Source: Chloroflexi bacterium RBG_16_72_14
GTDB lineage: Bacteria > Chloroflexota > Limnocylindria > Limnocylindrales > CSP1-4
NCBI GenBank assembly: GCA_001797035.1
Contig: MGOE01000019.1
Location: forward strand, 8,878-28,623
DNA: 19,746 nucleotides
Direction: 5' to 3'
Shown here: one piece after another, positions 7,563-15,029 of the stretch
Position numbering within the stretch: position 1 is the stretch's first letter
How the letters are laid out: each line of letters begins with the position of its first letter
Notes under the pieces: model-generated
What the model saw: the letters and a program-made list of their open reading frames with translations, nothing else
The model's database searches: none
What the model was told of the DNA's origin: nothing
Program-made: the position numbers and the translations under genes

Positions 7563-9755
7563 ATGGAGCCCCTCGTCCGAGTCCCGGTCGCGCCCGGAGC
7601 GCACTTCCACCTCCCGCCCGCCCTCGAGGGCCTCCGCCGGCTCGCATACAACCTGTGGTGGAGCTGGCATCCCCGCACGAGGATCCTGTTCTCGCGCATC
7701 GACGCCGCCGCCTGGGCCCGCTACCGGAACCCGGTCCCGCTGCTCCAGGGCCCGGTCCAGTGGGACCAGCTGCTGGACAACCCCGCGTTCCTCGCCGAGT
7801 ACGACGACCTCCTCCGGGAGTTCGACGCGTACATGGCCAACGGCACGGACCACTGGTTCGCCCGCCATCACGGCGAGGCGCTGGACGGCCCGATCGCCTA
7901 CTTCTGCGCGGAGTACGGGTTCCACGAGTCGCTCGGCATCTACTCGGGCGGGCTCGGCGTGCTCGCCGGCGACCACATGAAGACCGCCTCCGACATGGCC
8001 CTGCCGCTGGTCGGCGTCGGGCTCCTGTACCGCAAGGGCTACTTCCGCCAGACGATCGATGCCGACGGGCACCAGGAGCACGCCTACCCGGACTACGAGC
8101 TGGCCCGGCTGCCGATCCTGCGCGCCCTCGACCGCCTCGGGCAGCCGCTGACGGTGCGCGTGCAGCTGCCCGGCCGCGAGCTGTTCGCCGCGGTGTGGGT
8201 CGTCCAGGTCGGGCGGGTGCCGGTCATGCTGCTGGACACGGACGTCCCCGACAACGACGACTCGGACCGCCCGATCACCCACATGCTCTACGTGCGCGGC
8301 CGCGAGATGCGGCTGCACCAGGAGCTCGTGCTCGGCGTGGGCGGGGTGCGGGCGCTGCGCGCCCTGGGCCTCGACCCCGCGGTCTGGCACCTCAACGAGG
8401 GCCACTCCGCGTTCCTGCTCGCCGAGCGGGCCCGGGAGCTGGTGGCCGCGGGCACGCCGCTCAATCGAGCGTGGCCGGAGATCCGCCGCAACAGCGTGTT
8501 CACGATCCACACCCCGGTCTCGGCCGGCAACGAGCGCTTCGACGGGGACCTGGTCCGCCGGGTCGCGGGGCCACTCCTCGACGGCGACGGGCGGCCGGGT
8601 ACGGGCGGCGTGCCCATGGCCGCCGTGCTCGACCTCGGCCGCGGCGTGGACGAGGACCCCTCCCAGTTCGACATGACCGCGTTCTCGCTCCGCCTCACGA
8701 CCGGCGCCAACGCCGTGTCGCAGCTCCACGGCCACACTGCCAACGCCACCTGGCAGGGCGTCATGCCGCACGACATCCTGGGCATCACCAACGGCGTCCA
8801 CACGCCGTCGTGGGTCGGCCAGCCGGTGCGCGACGCGCTCGAGCGGTGGACCAACGCGGACCTCGACCTGATGGACGACCAGCCCGCCGAGGGGCGGTTC
8901 TGGGAGCGCGTCGACAAGGTTCCCACGCGCGAGCTGTGGGAGGCCCACCAGCGCCAGAAGCTGGAGCTCGCGATCTTCGCCCGGGGTCGCCTGCGCAGCC
9001 AGTTCGCCCGCCACGGCGAAGCGCCGTCGACGCTCGAGGAGCTCGAGGAGATCCTGGATCCGTCGATCCTGACCATCGGCTTCGCCCGCCGGTTCGCGAC
9101 CTACAAGCGGGCCTCGCTGCTGTTCTCGGACCTGGACCGCCTGGCACGCCTGGTCTGGGACCCGGACCGGCCGGTCCAGTTCATCTTCGCCGGCAAGGCA
9201 CACCCGGCGGACCGCCCGGGCCAGGGTGTGATCCAGGACATCTTCGGCCGCTCGCGGGGATCGAAGCTCCGCAACCGGGTGTTCATCCTCGAGGACTACG
9301 ACATCCGGATCGCCCGCTTCCTCGTGCAGGGCGTGGACGTCTGGCTCAACAACCCCCGGCGCCCGCTCGAGGCCTCGGGCACGTCCGGCATGAAGGCCGC
9401 CGCCAACGGGATCGTCAACGTCAGCGTGCTCGACGGCTGGTGGGACGAGGGCTGGACGGGCGACAACGGGTGGGCGATCGGCGGGCGGGAGACCAGCCCC
9501 GACGAGGGCGCCCAGGACTGGGCCGATGCCCAGGACCTGTACCGGATCCTGGAGCAGGAGCTGGTGCCGGCCTACTACGAGCGTGATGCGCAGGGGTTCC
9601 CCGCCCGCTGGACCCAGCTGATGCGCAACTCGATCGCCAGCACGATCTGGCGCTTCTCGACGACCCGGATGCTCCACGAGTACGTGGAGCGGCTGTACGT
9701 CCCGGCGGCGCGCGCCGCCGCCGAGCCCGAACCCGCGCCCGCCGAGGCGGGCTGA
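7563..9755 (+). CDS. glgP: Alpha-glucan phosphorylase, GT35 with DUF3417 N-terminus
   Basis: This 730-residue PLP enzyme releases glucose-1-phosphate from the non-reducing ends of glycogen or maltodextrin. Residues ~15-125 are the DUF3417 domain (LRRLAYNLWWSWHPRTR), which marks the short bacterial/archaeal type also found in Thermotoga and mycobacteria. The core then shows AYFCAEYGFHESL (~118-130), GGLGVLAGDHMKTASD, VWHLNEGHSAFLLAER, the ITNGVHTPSW loop, GFARRFATYKRA, and the PLP site EASGTSGMKAAANG with the Schiff-base lysine at residue 611. It is shorter than many relatives (~850), mainly at the C-terminus. The ATG at 7563 has no ribosome-binding site but sits just after a candidate -10 element. 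A same-frame open extension upstream lacks any conserved sequence. It heads a plus-strand cluster with two GH57 genes, 64 bases before the next. Confidence 0.95.
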   Translation: MEPLVRVPVAPGAHFHLPPALEGLRRLAYNLWWSWHPRTRILFSRIDAAAWARYRNPVPLLQGPVQWDQLLDNPAFLAEYDDLLREFDAYMANGTDHWFARHHGEALDGPIAYFCAEYGFHESLGIYSGGLGVLAGDHMKTASDMALPLVGVGLLYRKGYFRQTIDADGHQEHAYPDYELARLPILRALDRLGQPLTVRVQLPGRELFAAVWVVQVGRVPVMLLDTDVPDNDDSDRPITHMLYVRGREMRLHQELVLGVGGVRALRALGLDPAVWHLNEGHSAFLLAERARELVAAGTPLNRAWPEIRRNSVFTIHTPVSAGNERFDGDLVRRVAGPLLDGDGRPGTGGVPMAAVLDLGRGVDEDPSQFDMTAFSLRLTTGANAVSQLHGHTANATWQGVMPHDILGITNGVHTPSWVGQPVRDALERWTNADLDLMDDQPAEGRFWERVDKVPTRELWEAHQRQKLELAIFARGRLRSQFARHGEAPSTLEELEEILDPSILTIGFARRFATYKRASLLFSDLDRLARLVWDPDRPVQFIFAGKAHPADRPGQGVIQDIFGRSRGSKLRNRVFILEDYDIRIARFLVQGVDVWLNNPRRPLEASGTSGMKAAANGIVNVSVLDGWWDEGWTGDNGWAIGGRETSPDEGAQDWADAQDLYRILEQELVPAYYERDAQGFPARWTQLMRNSIASTIWRFSTTRMLHEYVERLYVPAARAAAEPEPAPAEAG

Positions 9756-9819
9756 GCCGCCGGAGCATACGCGCCTGCCCGGTCCTGCCCAACACCCCCA
9801 CCACCACAGAGGACGCACC

Positions 9820-11982
9820 GTGGCCCCCCGGATCTCGCTGGCGCTGGCGATCCACAACCATCAGCCGGTCGGCAATTTCGGCTGGGTGTTCGCGGAGGTC
9901 TACGACCAGGCCTACCTGCCGATGCTCGAGGCCCTCGAGCGCCACCCGGGCGTCCGCCTCTCGCTCCACTACACCGGACCCCTGCTCGAGTGGCTGGCGG
10001 CGGAGCGACCGGAGTTCCTGGAGCGGCTGGCGTCGCTGGTCGCCGTCAGCCAGGTGGAGCTCCTGGGCGGCGGGCTGTACGAGCCCGTCCTCGCGTCGCT
10101 GCCAGAGCACGACCGGGTCGACCAGCTGACCCGCATGGCCGCGGTGATCGAGGGCATCACGGGCCGTCGCCCGCAGGGCGCCTGGCTGGCGGAGCGCGTG
10201 TGGGAGCCGGACCTGCCCACCTCGCTGGCGACCGCCGGCTACCGCTGGACGATCCTCGACGACCAGCACTTCCGGGCCGCGGCGATCCCCGAGGAGAACC
10301 TCTGGGGGGCCTACACGACCGACGACCAGGGCCGGCTGCTGACGGTGTTCGGCACCGAGCAGGGCCTGCGATACCGGATCCCGTTCGGGTCGGTGGAGGA
10401 CGTGATCGGCTACCTGCGCGACCACGCAACCGCGGCCGGCGACCGGGTCGGGATGATGGGCGACGACGGCGAGAAGTTCGGCGCCTGGCCCACGACCTAC
10501 GAGCACTGCTGGGGCGGCGGTCGCTGGGTAGAGCGGTTCTTCGAGGCGATCGAGGCCAACGCGGACTGGCTCACGACCGTGACGCCGTCGCAGTGGTTGG
10601 ACCGGGAGCCTCCGATCGGTCGCCTGTACGTGCCCACCTCCTCGTACGCCGAGATGGGCGAGTGGGCGCTGCCGCCCGGCGAGACCGCGGTGTTCGCGCC
10701 GCTGCTCCACAAGGCAGTCGCGGCGCGGCGGCCCGAGGCGCGCTGGCTGCGGGGCGGGTTCTGGCGCAACTTCCAGGTCAAGTACCGCGAGATCAACGAC
10801 CTCCACAAGCAGATGCTCCGGACGTCGGCCAAGGTCGCGTCGATGCCCTCGGGCGCGGACAGGACCGAGGCGCTCGACCACCTCCACCGCGGCCAGTCCA
10901 ACGACTGCTACTGGCACGGGCTGTTCGGCGGGATCTACATCTCGCACATGCGCCTCGCCACGTACGAGCACCTGATCGCGGCCGAGGATGCGGCCGACGC
11001 GATCATCGGCTGGCCGCGCATCGCACAGCTCACGGACCTCGACCTCGACGGTCTGACGGAGGCGTACCTCGCCGACCCGGGCCAGGTGGTCACGGTCAAG
11101 CCGGCCGAGGGCGGCGGGATCGGTGGCTGGGACCTCCGTGCCGCGCGCCATGCGATGGCCGCCGTGCTGCGCCGCCGGCCGGAGGCCTACCACGACACGC
11201 TGCGCGCCCACGAGGCGAAGCCGCCCGACGACGAGGGCCCTGCGGTGGCCGAGGGCGGTGCGCCTGCCTCGATCCACGACCTGGTGATGGTCAAGGAGCC
11301 CGGGCTGTCCCGCCGCCTGTTCTACGACGACCACGAGCGCCGGACGGGCCTGGTGCGGTTCCTGGCGCCGGACGTGACGCCCGAAGCCGTCGCGACCGCG
11401 AGCGAGGCGGAGCTCGGCGACTTCCGCGACGGCGAGTTCGCGGTCGACCACCTCGCGCCGGGCCAGGTGTCGCTGTCGCGGAACGGTACGGCGCTCGGGC
11501 AGCCGCTCACCGTGGGCAAGACGGTCCGGATGCTGGGCGGCCGCCTGGACCCGGAGCTGGTCATCGAGCTCGAGGTCCACCACCGCGGTGCCGAGCCGAT
11601 CGAGGCCCGCTTGGGCCTCGAGCTGTCGCTCCACCTCCTGGGCGGCGGCGGCAACCCGTCCGCGTGGTACGACGTCGCCGGCGCCCGCTCGGCCCACGAC
11701 GGATCCGGCCAGGCGGCGGGGACCGGTGCCATCGGCTACGGCAACGACTGGGTCGGCGTGGCGGTGCAGGCGTCGATCGAGCCCGCCGGCGACGCCTGGT
11801 GGGCGCCGATCGAGACGATCTCCAACTCCGAGGCCGGCTTCGAGCGCGTGTACCAGGGCAGCGGCCTGCTCGTCTCGTGGCCGGTCCGGCTGGCGCCCGG
11901 CGAGTCACGGCGGTTCGCGGTCCGCCAGGCGGTGACCGTCGCGCGCGACCGGGCGGCAGAGGAGGCCGCCGCACGCGCGTGA
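9820..11982 (+). CDS. GH57 4-alpha-glucanotransferase / amylase-type enzyme with DUF1925 and DUF1926-like regions
   Basis: This 720-residue GH57 enzyme resembles Thermococcus litoralis 4-alpha-glucanotransferase (659 residues) in layout. It has a (beta/alpha)7 barrel with HNHQP near residue 12 (region 1), GGGLYEPVL (~75-83), AWLAERVWEP with the presumed nucleophile Glu125, and GMMGDDGEKFG with the presumed acid/base Asp216. A DUF1925-like helical part (~300-400) and a DUF1926-like beta-sandwich (~430-715) follow. Such enzymes transfer maltooligosaccharide blocks between alpha-1,4 chains; hydrolysis is the alternative. It probably reshapes dextrins for the adjacent phosphorylase. The start is a GTG at 9820 with GAGG a few bases upstream. 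A 31-base gap leads to the next GH57 gene, so the three plus-strand genes look like one operon. Confidence 0.92.
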   Translation: MAPRISLALAIHNHQPVGNFGWVFAEVYDQAYLPMLEALERHPGVRLSLHYTGPLLEWLAAERPEFLERLASLVAVSQVELLGGGLYEPVLASLPEHDRVDQLTRMAAVIEGITGRRPQGAWLAERVWEPDLPTSLATAGYRWTILDDQHFRAAAIPEENLWGAYTTDDQGRLLTVFGTEQGLRYRIPFGSVEDVIGYLRDHATAAGDRVGMMGDDGEKFGAWPTTYEHCWGGGRWVERFFEAIEANADWLTTVTPSQWLDREPPIGRLYVPTSSYAEMGEWALPPGETAVFAPLLHKAVAARRPEARWLRGGFWRNFQVKYREINDLHKQMLRTSAKVASMPSGADRTEALDHLHRGQSNDCYWHGLFGGIYISHMRLATYEHLIAAEDAADAIIGWPRIAQLTDLDLDGLTEAYLADPGQVVTVKPAEGGGIGGWDLRAARHAMAAVLRRRPEAYHDTLRAHEAKPPDDEGPAVAEGGAPASIHDLVMVKEPGLSRRLFYDDHERRTGLVRFLAPDVTPEAVATASEAELGDFRDGEFAVDHLAPGQVSLSRNGTALGQPLTVGKTVRMLGGRLDPELVIELEVHHRGAEPIEARLGLELSLHLLGGGGNPSAWYDVAGARSAHDGSGQAAGTGAIGYGNDWVGVAVQASIEPAGDAWWAPIETISNSEAGFERVYQGSGLLVSWPVRLAPGESRRFAVRQAVTVARDRAAEEAAARA

Positions 11983-12013
11983 GCACGAGCCGCCGCCGGT
12001 GGAGCCGCCTCGG

Positions 12014-13420
12014 GTGAGCCGCGGCCGCCTCGTCGTCCACGCGCACTTCTACCAGCCGTCGCGGGTGGATCCGTTCTCGGGCCACGTGCCCGCCGACGCC
12101 TCCGCGGCGCCGTTCCGCGACTGGAACGCGCGGATCACCGCCGAGTGTTACCGGCCGAACGCCGAGCGTGCGGTCCTGCCGCACCTGTCGTGGGATCTCG
12201 GACCCACGCTCGCGGCCTACCTCGCGGTCGAGGCCCCCGACGTCCTGGCCAGGTTCGCCGCCGCCGGCGCCTCGGGCATCGCGCAGGCATTCCACCACTC
12301 GATCCTGCCCCTGGCGCCGCTCCACGACCGGCGCACCGAGGTCCTGTGGGGCCTGCGCGACTTCGAGCACCGGTTCGGCCGGCTTGCCTCCGGGCTGTGG
12401 CTGCCGGAGACCGCGGTTGACCTGCCGACGCTCCGGGTCCTCGCCGAGGCCGGCGTCCGAGCCACGATCCTCGCCCCGTGGCAGGCCGACGTCCCGCACG
12501 TGGACGCCCGCCGGCCGTACCGCGTGGATGTCGGCGGGGAGCAGCACATCATCGTGGCGTTCTACGACGGCGATCTCTCGGCGGCGGTCTCGTTCGAGCC
12601 CTCGACCACCGCCGATGCAGATCGCTTCGCGCGCGAGCGCGTCGCGCCGCGCCTGGGGGTGGGGATGCCCGACGGGACCCCGCCGCTGGTGCTGGTCGCG
12701 AGCGACGGCGAGCTGTACGGCCACCACCAGCCGTTCCGCGACCTGTTCCTCCAGTGGCTGGTGGCACCCGACCCCTCGAACCCGGACCGTGGGTTCGACG
12801 TCGTGGACCTCGCGACCGCGGTGGCGGAGCGCGAGGGCCACCCCCATGCCGGGATCCGGGTGCGCGACCGGACGTCCTGGAGCTGCCACCACGGCGTTGC
12901 CCGCTGGTCCGGTGAGTGCCCCGACGTGGCGGACGGGCGCTGGAAGTGGCCGCTGCGGAGCGCCTTCGACCGGCTTGCGGGCGCCATCGATGCCGTGACG
13001 GACCGGGTGGCCCGCGACCTGCCCGGGCTCGCGGACCCGTGGGCGGCCCGGGACCGCTACGTGGACGTGGTGATCGGGACCGCGGAGGCCGAGGCGTTCG
13101 CCGCGGGCCAGCTGGGCGCGCGGGCCGGCGCCACGGACCGCCGGCGGCTGCTGGACCTGCTCGAGGCCCAGCGCTGGCGCCTGGCGATGTTCGCCTCCGA
13201 CGGCTGGTACTGGGACGACCCGGCGCGCCCCGAGACCCGCCAGGTGCTGCGGGCCGCCGCCCGCGCGGTGCGGCTCGTGGATGGCCTGGCCGGGACAGCG
13301 CTCGAGCGCCGGCTCGTCTCCGACCTCACGACCTTCCGCTCGCCCCACCTGGGCATCGACGGCGCGACGATCTACCGGCAGGCGCTCAGCGAGGTCGGCC
13401 AGCCGCCCCCGCACGCATGA
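12014..13420 (+). CDS. GH57-family protein with DUF3536-like C-terminus
   Basis: This 468-residue protein begins with the GH57 region-1 motif HAHFYQP, then SGIAQAFHHSILPL. WLPETAVDLPTL carries the presumed nucleophile Glu132, and ASDGELYGHHQPF carries the presumed acid/base Asp231. The C-terminal ~200 residues (SWSCHHGVARWSGEC, then a helical stretch with LLDLLEAQRWRLAMFASDGWYW) fit DUF3536. It is shorter than many DUF3536 proteins (often ~800, from general recollection). The substrate is unproven, but alpha-glucan is likely from context. The WLPE and D-x-E-L-x-G-H pattern recalls GH57 branching enzymes, which makes a branching role possible. The GTG at 12014 is preferred because GGTGGAG lies about 10 bases upstream. 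An earlier in-frame GTG at 11999 has no such site. It is the last gene before a strong hairpin terminator. Confidence 0.88.
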   Translation: MSRGRLVVHAHFYQPSRVDPFSGHVPADASAAPFRDWNARITAECYRPNAERAVLPHLSWDLGPTLAAYLAVEAPDVLARFAAAGASGIAQAFHHSILPLAPLHDRRTEVLWGLRDFEHRFGRLASGLWLPETAVDLPTLRVLAEAGVRATILAPWQADVPHVDARRPYRVDVGGEQHIIVAFYDGDLSAAVSFEPSTTADADRFARERVAPRLGVGMPDGTPPLVLVASDGELYGHHQPFRDLFLQWLVAPDPSNPDRGFDVVDLATAVAEREGHPHAGIRVRDRTSWSCHHGVARWSGECPDVADGRWKWPLRSAFDRLAGAIDAVTDRVARDLPGLADPWAARDRYVDVVIGTAEAEAFAAGQLGARAGATDRRRLLDLLEAQRWRLAMFASDGWYWDDPARPETRQVLRAAARAVRLVDGLAGTALERRLVSDLTTFRSPHLGIDGATIYRQALSEVGQPPPHA

Positions 13421-13439
13421 CACGCCTGCCCGGGAATCC

Positions 13440-13472
13440 AACGACCCCCGGGTTGACCCGGGGGCCGTCGTT
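13440..13472 (+). terminator. Intrinsic-type terminator of the glgP-GH57 operon
   Basis: Twenty bases after the GH57 stop, a near-perfect inverted repeat (ACGACCCCCGGGT / ACCCGGGGGCCGTCGT) with a 2-base centre forms a long GC-rich stem followed by TTCC. It is symmetrical, so it can also serve the convergent small minus-strand gene that ends at 13524. Confidence 0.75.
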
Positions 13473-13523
13473 CCTGGCGCCGGAAGGAGGGGGAGGGTCG
13501 GCGCCAGGGATGTGGTGGCGGGA

Positions 13524-13658
13524 TCAGCCGATCCCGATGGGATAGGACGGGTGGTGCGGGCCGTCGAAGCCATCCCGCGAGTCCACGCCGAACTCGCTCG
13601 CCGTGACAGCGAACGCGCCGAGGAGCAGGATGATGATCGCGATCAGGAGGAGTTCCAT
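13524..13658 (-). CDS. 44-residue single-pass membrane peptide, divergent from GntR gene
   Basis: A short frame runs from the ATG at 13658 to the TGA at 13524. It encodes a 44-residue protein whose residues 2-20 are one continuous hydrophobic helix (Leu/Ile/Ala). A short polar tail follows with the sequence EFGVDSRDGFDGPHH and ends in GIG. The tail resembles that of tiny membrane proteins with an FG-x-DSRD motif that I recall from high-GC bacteria, but I cannot verify this here. The function is unknown; such peptides often modulate a membrane partner. A promoter (TTGACA, 17 bases, TATCGT) reads into it from inside the GntR 5' region, giving a ~60-base leader; the ribosome-binding site is weak (GAGCTC). 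The divergent GntR regulator and palindromes across the promoter suggest that GntR controls it. Confidence 0.65.
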   Translation of the reverse strand: MELLLIAIIILLLGAFAVTASEFGVDSRDGFDGPHHPSYPIGIG

Positions 13659-13699
13659 CGGAGCTCGTCTTTCTGGCTATCTGCGTGGGGCGCTTCGAT

Positions 13700-13708
13700 T
13701 GATATAGT
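13700..13708 (+). promoter_or_regulatory. Candidate extended -10 promoter for the GntR gene
   Basis: TGATATAGT matches an extended -10 element (TG-N-TATAGT). No matching -35 is seen. It would start transcription near 13715 and overlaps the first TAGT-CA-ACTA palindrome, as expected for autoregulation. Confidence 0.45.
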
Positions 13709-13760
13709 CAACTAGGCCAAGCAAGACGATAGTTGGACTACTCCACTGTGTCAAGTAGTC
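13705..13760. promoter_or_regulatory. GntR-type operator cluster (three palindromes)
   Basis: There are three related dyads: TAGTCAACTA at 13705-13714, TAGTTGGACTA at 13730-13740, and GACTACT / AGTAGTC arms at 13736-13742 and 13754-13760. They are AT-richer than everything around them and overlap both divergent promoters. The AGT-ACT pattern fits operators of YtrA-type GntR repressors, here probably the product of the adjacent gene. Confidence 0.6.
13726..13754 (-). promoter_or_regulatory. Sigma-70-like promoter for the 44-residue membrane peptide
   Basis: On the minus strand, a consensus -35 TTGACA (13749-13754) is followed 17 bases later by TATCGT (13726-13731), giving a start near 13719. 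The palindromes at 13705-13760 cover the -35, the spacer and the start site, so a bound repressor would block this promoter. Confidence 0.6.
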
Positions 13761-13795
13761 GGAATGGCCCTGCAGCACCCTCCGAACGGCTCGCC

Positions 13796-14788
13796 GTGAC
13801 CGGGACCGTCCCGGGCCATCACGAGCTGGACATCGAGCGCGACTCGGACGTCCCGATCTCCACCCAGATCTACTGGCAGCTCGCCTACCAGATCGAATCG
13901 GGGCGGCTCCAGCCCGGCACCCGGCTGCCGCCCGTGCGCGAGCTCGGCGCCGTGCTGCGCGTCAACCCCAACACCGTCCGCGCCGTGTACCGGCGGCTCG
14001 CGGACGCCGGGTACGTGATCGGGCGACACGGGGCAGGGACCCGGGTCGTGGACCGGCCGCCCGTGCGCCGGGGGTCGGAGGCGCTGGCCGGGATCGTGGC
14101 CGAGACGCTGCGTCGCGCGGCGCAGCTGGGGTTCACGCCCGACGAGGTGGCCCAGGCCACCTTCACCGCCGCCACCGAGCGCAAGCGCCCCGGGCCGCAC
14201 GTCCGCGTCCTGTTCGCCGAGTGCACGACCGCCGACGCGAACGTGGACGCCGAGCGGATCACCGAGGCGTTCCCGGAACGGATCGAGGCGATCCCGGTGC
14301 TGCTCGAGGAGCTGCCCGACCGCCTCGACCGCTACCACTACGACCTGGTCGCCACCACGACCTTCCACGCCGACGAGGCCCAGGCGTACGTCGCGGGGCG
14401 CGTCCCGGTGGTGGCGATGCTGGTGGGTCCCGGCTACATGTCGCTGGTCCACGAGGTCGCCGGGCTGCCGTCGGGCTCGAAGGTTGGGCTGGTCTGCGGG
14501 TCGTCGCGCGGAGTCGAGAACATTGCCGAGGTCCTGGTGCTCGCGGGGGCGACCGGGGTCGAGATCATCTCGGCGGTCGCGCACACGGACGACGAGATCG
14601 AGCTCGTAGACCGCGACGCGGACCTGGTCCTCCTGTCGCGCGAGGCGATGGCCCTGGGCCTCGAGAGCCGGTTCGAGCGGCCCGAGCGGCTCCGGGAGTG
14701 GACATACGAGTTCGACCCCGCCGCGTTCGAGCTCCTCCGGCGCGCGGTCGAGCGCGTGGACGCAGCTCGCGAGGCCGGGGGCGGCTGA
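13796..14788 (+). CDS. GntR-family (YtrA-like) transcriptional regulator with large C-terminal domain
   Basis: This is a 330-residue regulator. Residues ~15-90 form the winged helix typical of GntR/YtrA proteins: PISTQIYWQLAYQIESGRLQPGTRLPPVREL, then VNPNTVRAVYRRLADAGYV and a G-x-GT wing. The remaining ~230 residues are alternating alpha/beta with Val/Gly-rich strands (VRVLFAECTT, KVGLVCGSSRG, DADLVLLS), which suggests a ligand-binding Rossmann-like domain. This is larger than the usual YtrA tail, and no aminotransferase (MocR) motif is present. The frame is open from a TTG at 13733. The GTG at 13796 is preferred because the first 21 codons have unusually low third-position GC and cover the operator palindromes; neither start has a clear ribosome-binding site. 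It likely represses itself and the divergent membrane peptide. The ligand is unknown. Confidence 0.85.
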   Translation: MTGTVPGHHELDIERDSDVPISTQIYWQLAYQIESGRLQPGTRLPPVRELGAVLRVNPNTVRAVYRRLADAGYVIGRHGAGTRVVDRPPVRRGSEALAGIVAETLRRAAQLGFTPDEVAQATFTAATERKRPGPHVRVLFAECTTADANVDAERITEAFPERIEAIPVLLEELPDRLDRYHYDLVATTTFHADEAQAYVAGRVPVVAMLVGPGYMSLVHEVAGLPSGSKVGLVCGSSRGVENIAEVLVLAGATGVEIISAVAHTDDEIELVDRDADLVLLSREAMALGLESRFERPERLREWTYEFDPAAFELLRRAVERVDAAREAGGG

Positions 14789-14816
14789 CCCTCGCCGTCG
14801 CGTCGCGGATCGCTGC

Positions 14817-14832
14817 CCCGCCGCCCGGCGGG
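14817..14832 (+). terminator. Possible hairpin terminator after GntR gene
   Basis: CCCGCC-GCCC-GGCGGG, a 6-bp stem with a 4-base loop, lies 29 bases after the GntR stop. No T-run follows, so this is a weak call. Confidence 0.4.
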
Positions 14833-14909
14833 TGAACGAGCCCATCACGTGCGATTCGAGCCGCCCAGCGGCCAAGGGTGCCGTGCGCGTCCGCGCCGTG
14901 CGCCGGAGG

Positions 14910-14962
14910 GTCCGCTGAGCGGACGAAACCGGCCGTCATGGGCCGGGAGAGCCGCTGAGCGG
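14910..14962. promoter_or_regulatory. Paired CCGCTGAGCGG palindromes flanking a third dyad, upstream of GH13 gene
   Basis: GTCCGC-TGA-GCGGAC (14910-14924) and CCGC-TGA-GCGG (14952-14962) share an identical 11-base core, and their centres are 40 bases apart. Exactly midway lies CCGGCC-GTCATG-GGCCGG (14929-14946). The group sits 70-120 bases before the GH13 start and looks like an operator set. The rest of the 240-base gap shows nothing recognisable beyond the hairpin at 14817-14832. Confidence 0.55.
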
Positions 14963-15029
14963 TTGACGGGTGGCGGAGGCCCGGGCGCCGCCCGGGCGAA
15001 GGTCGTGGGCGGCGTGCGACACTCACCCC

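Noticed and set aside
7515..9857. Long minus-strand open frame opposite glgP
   Set aside because: It is a high-GC antisense shadow with no domain-like sequence; the opposite strand encodes a clear phosphorylase.
9421..13573. Two long minus-strand open frames opposite the GH57 genes
   Set aside because: They mirror the coding frames opposite and show no family motif, as is usual in very GC-rich DNA.
13733..13795. TTG-initiated N-terminal extension of the GntR protein
   Set aside because: The 21 codons have low third-position GC and coincide with the operator palindromes and an opposing promoter, so they are more likely regulatory DNA. Not fully excluded.
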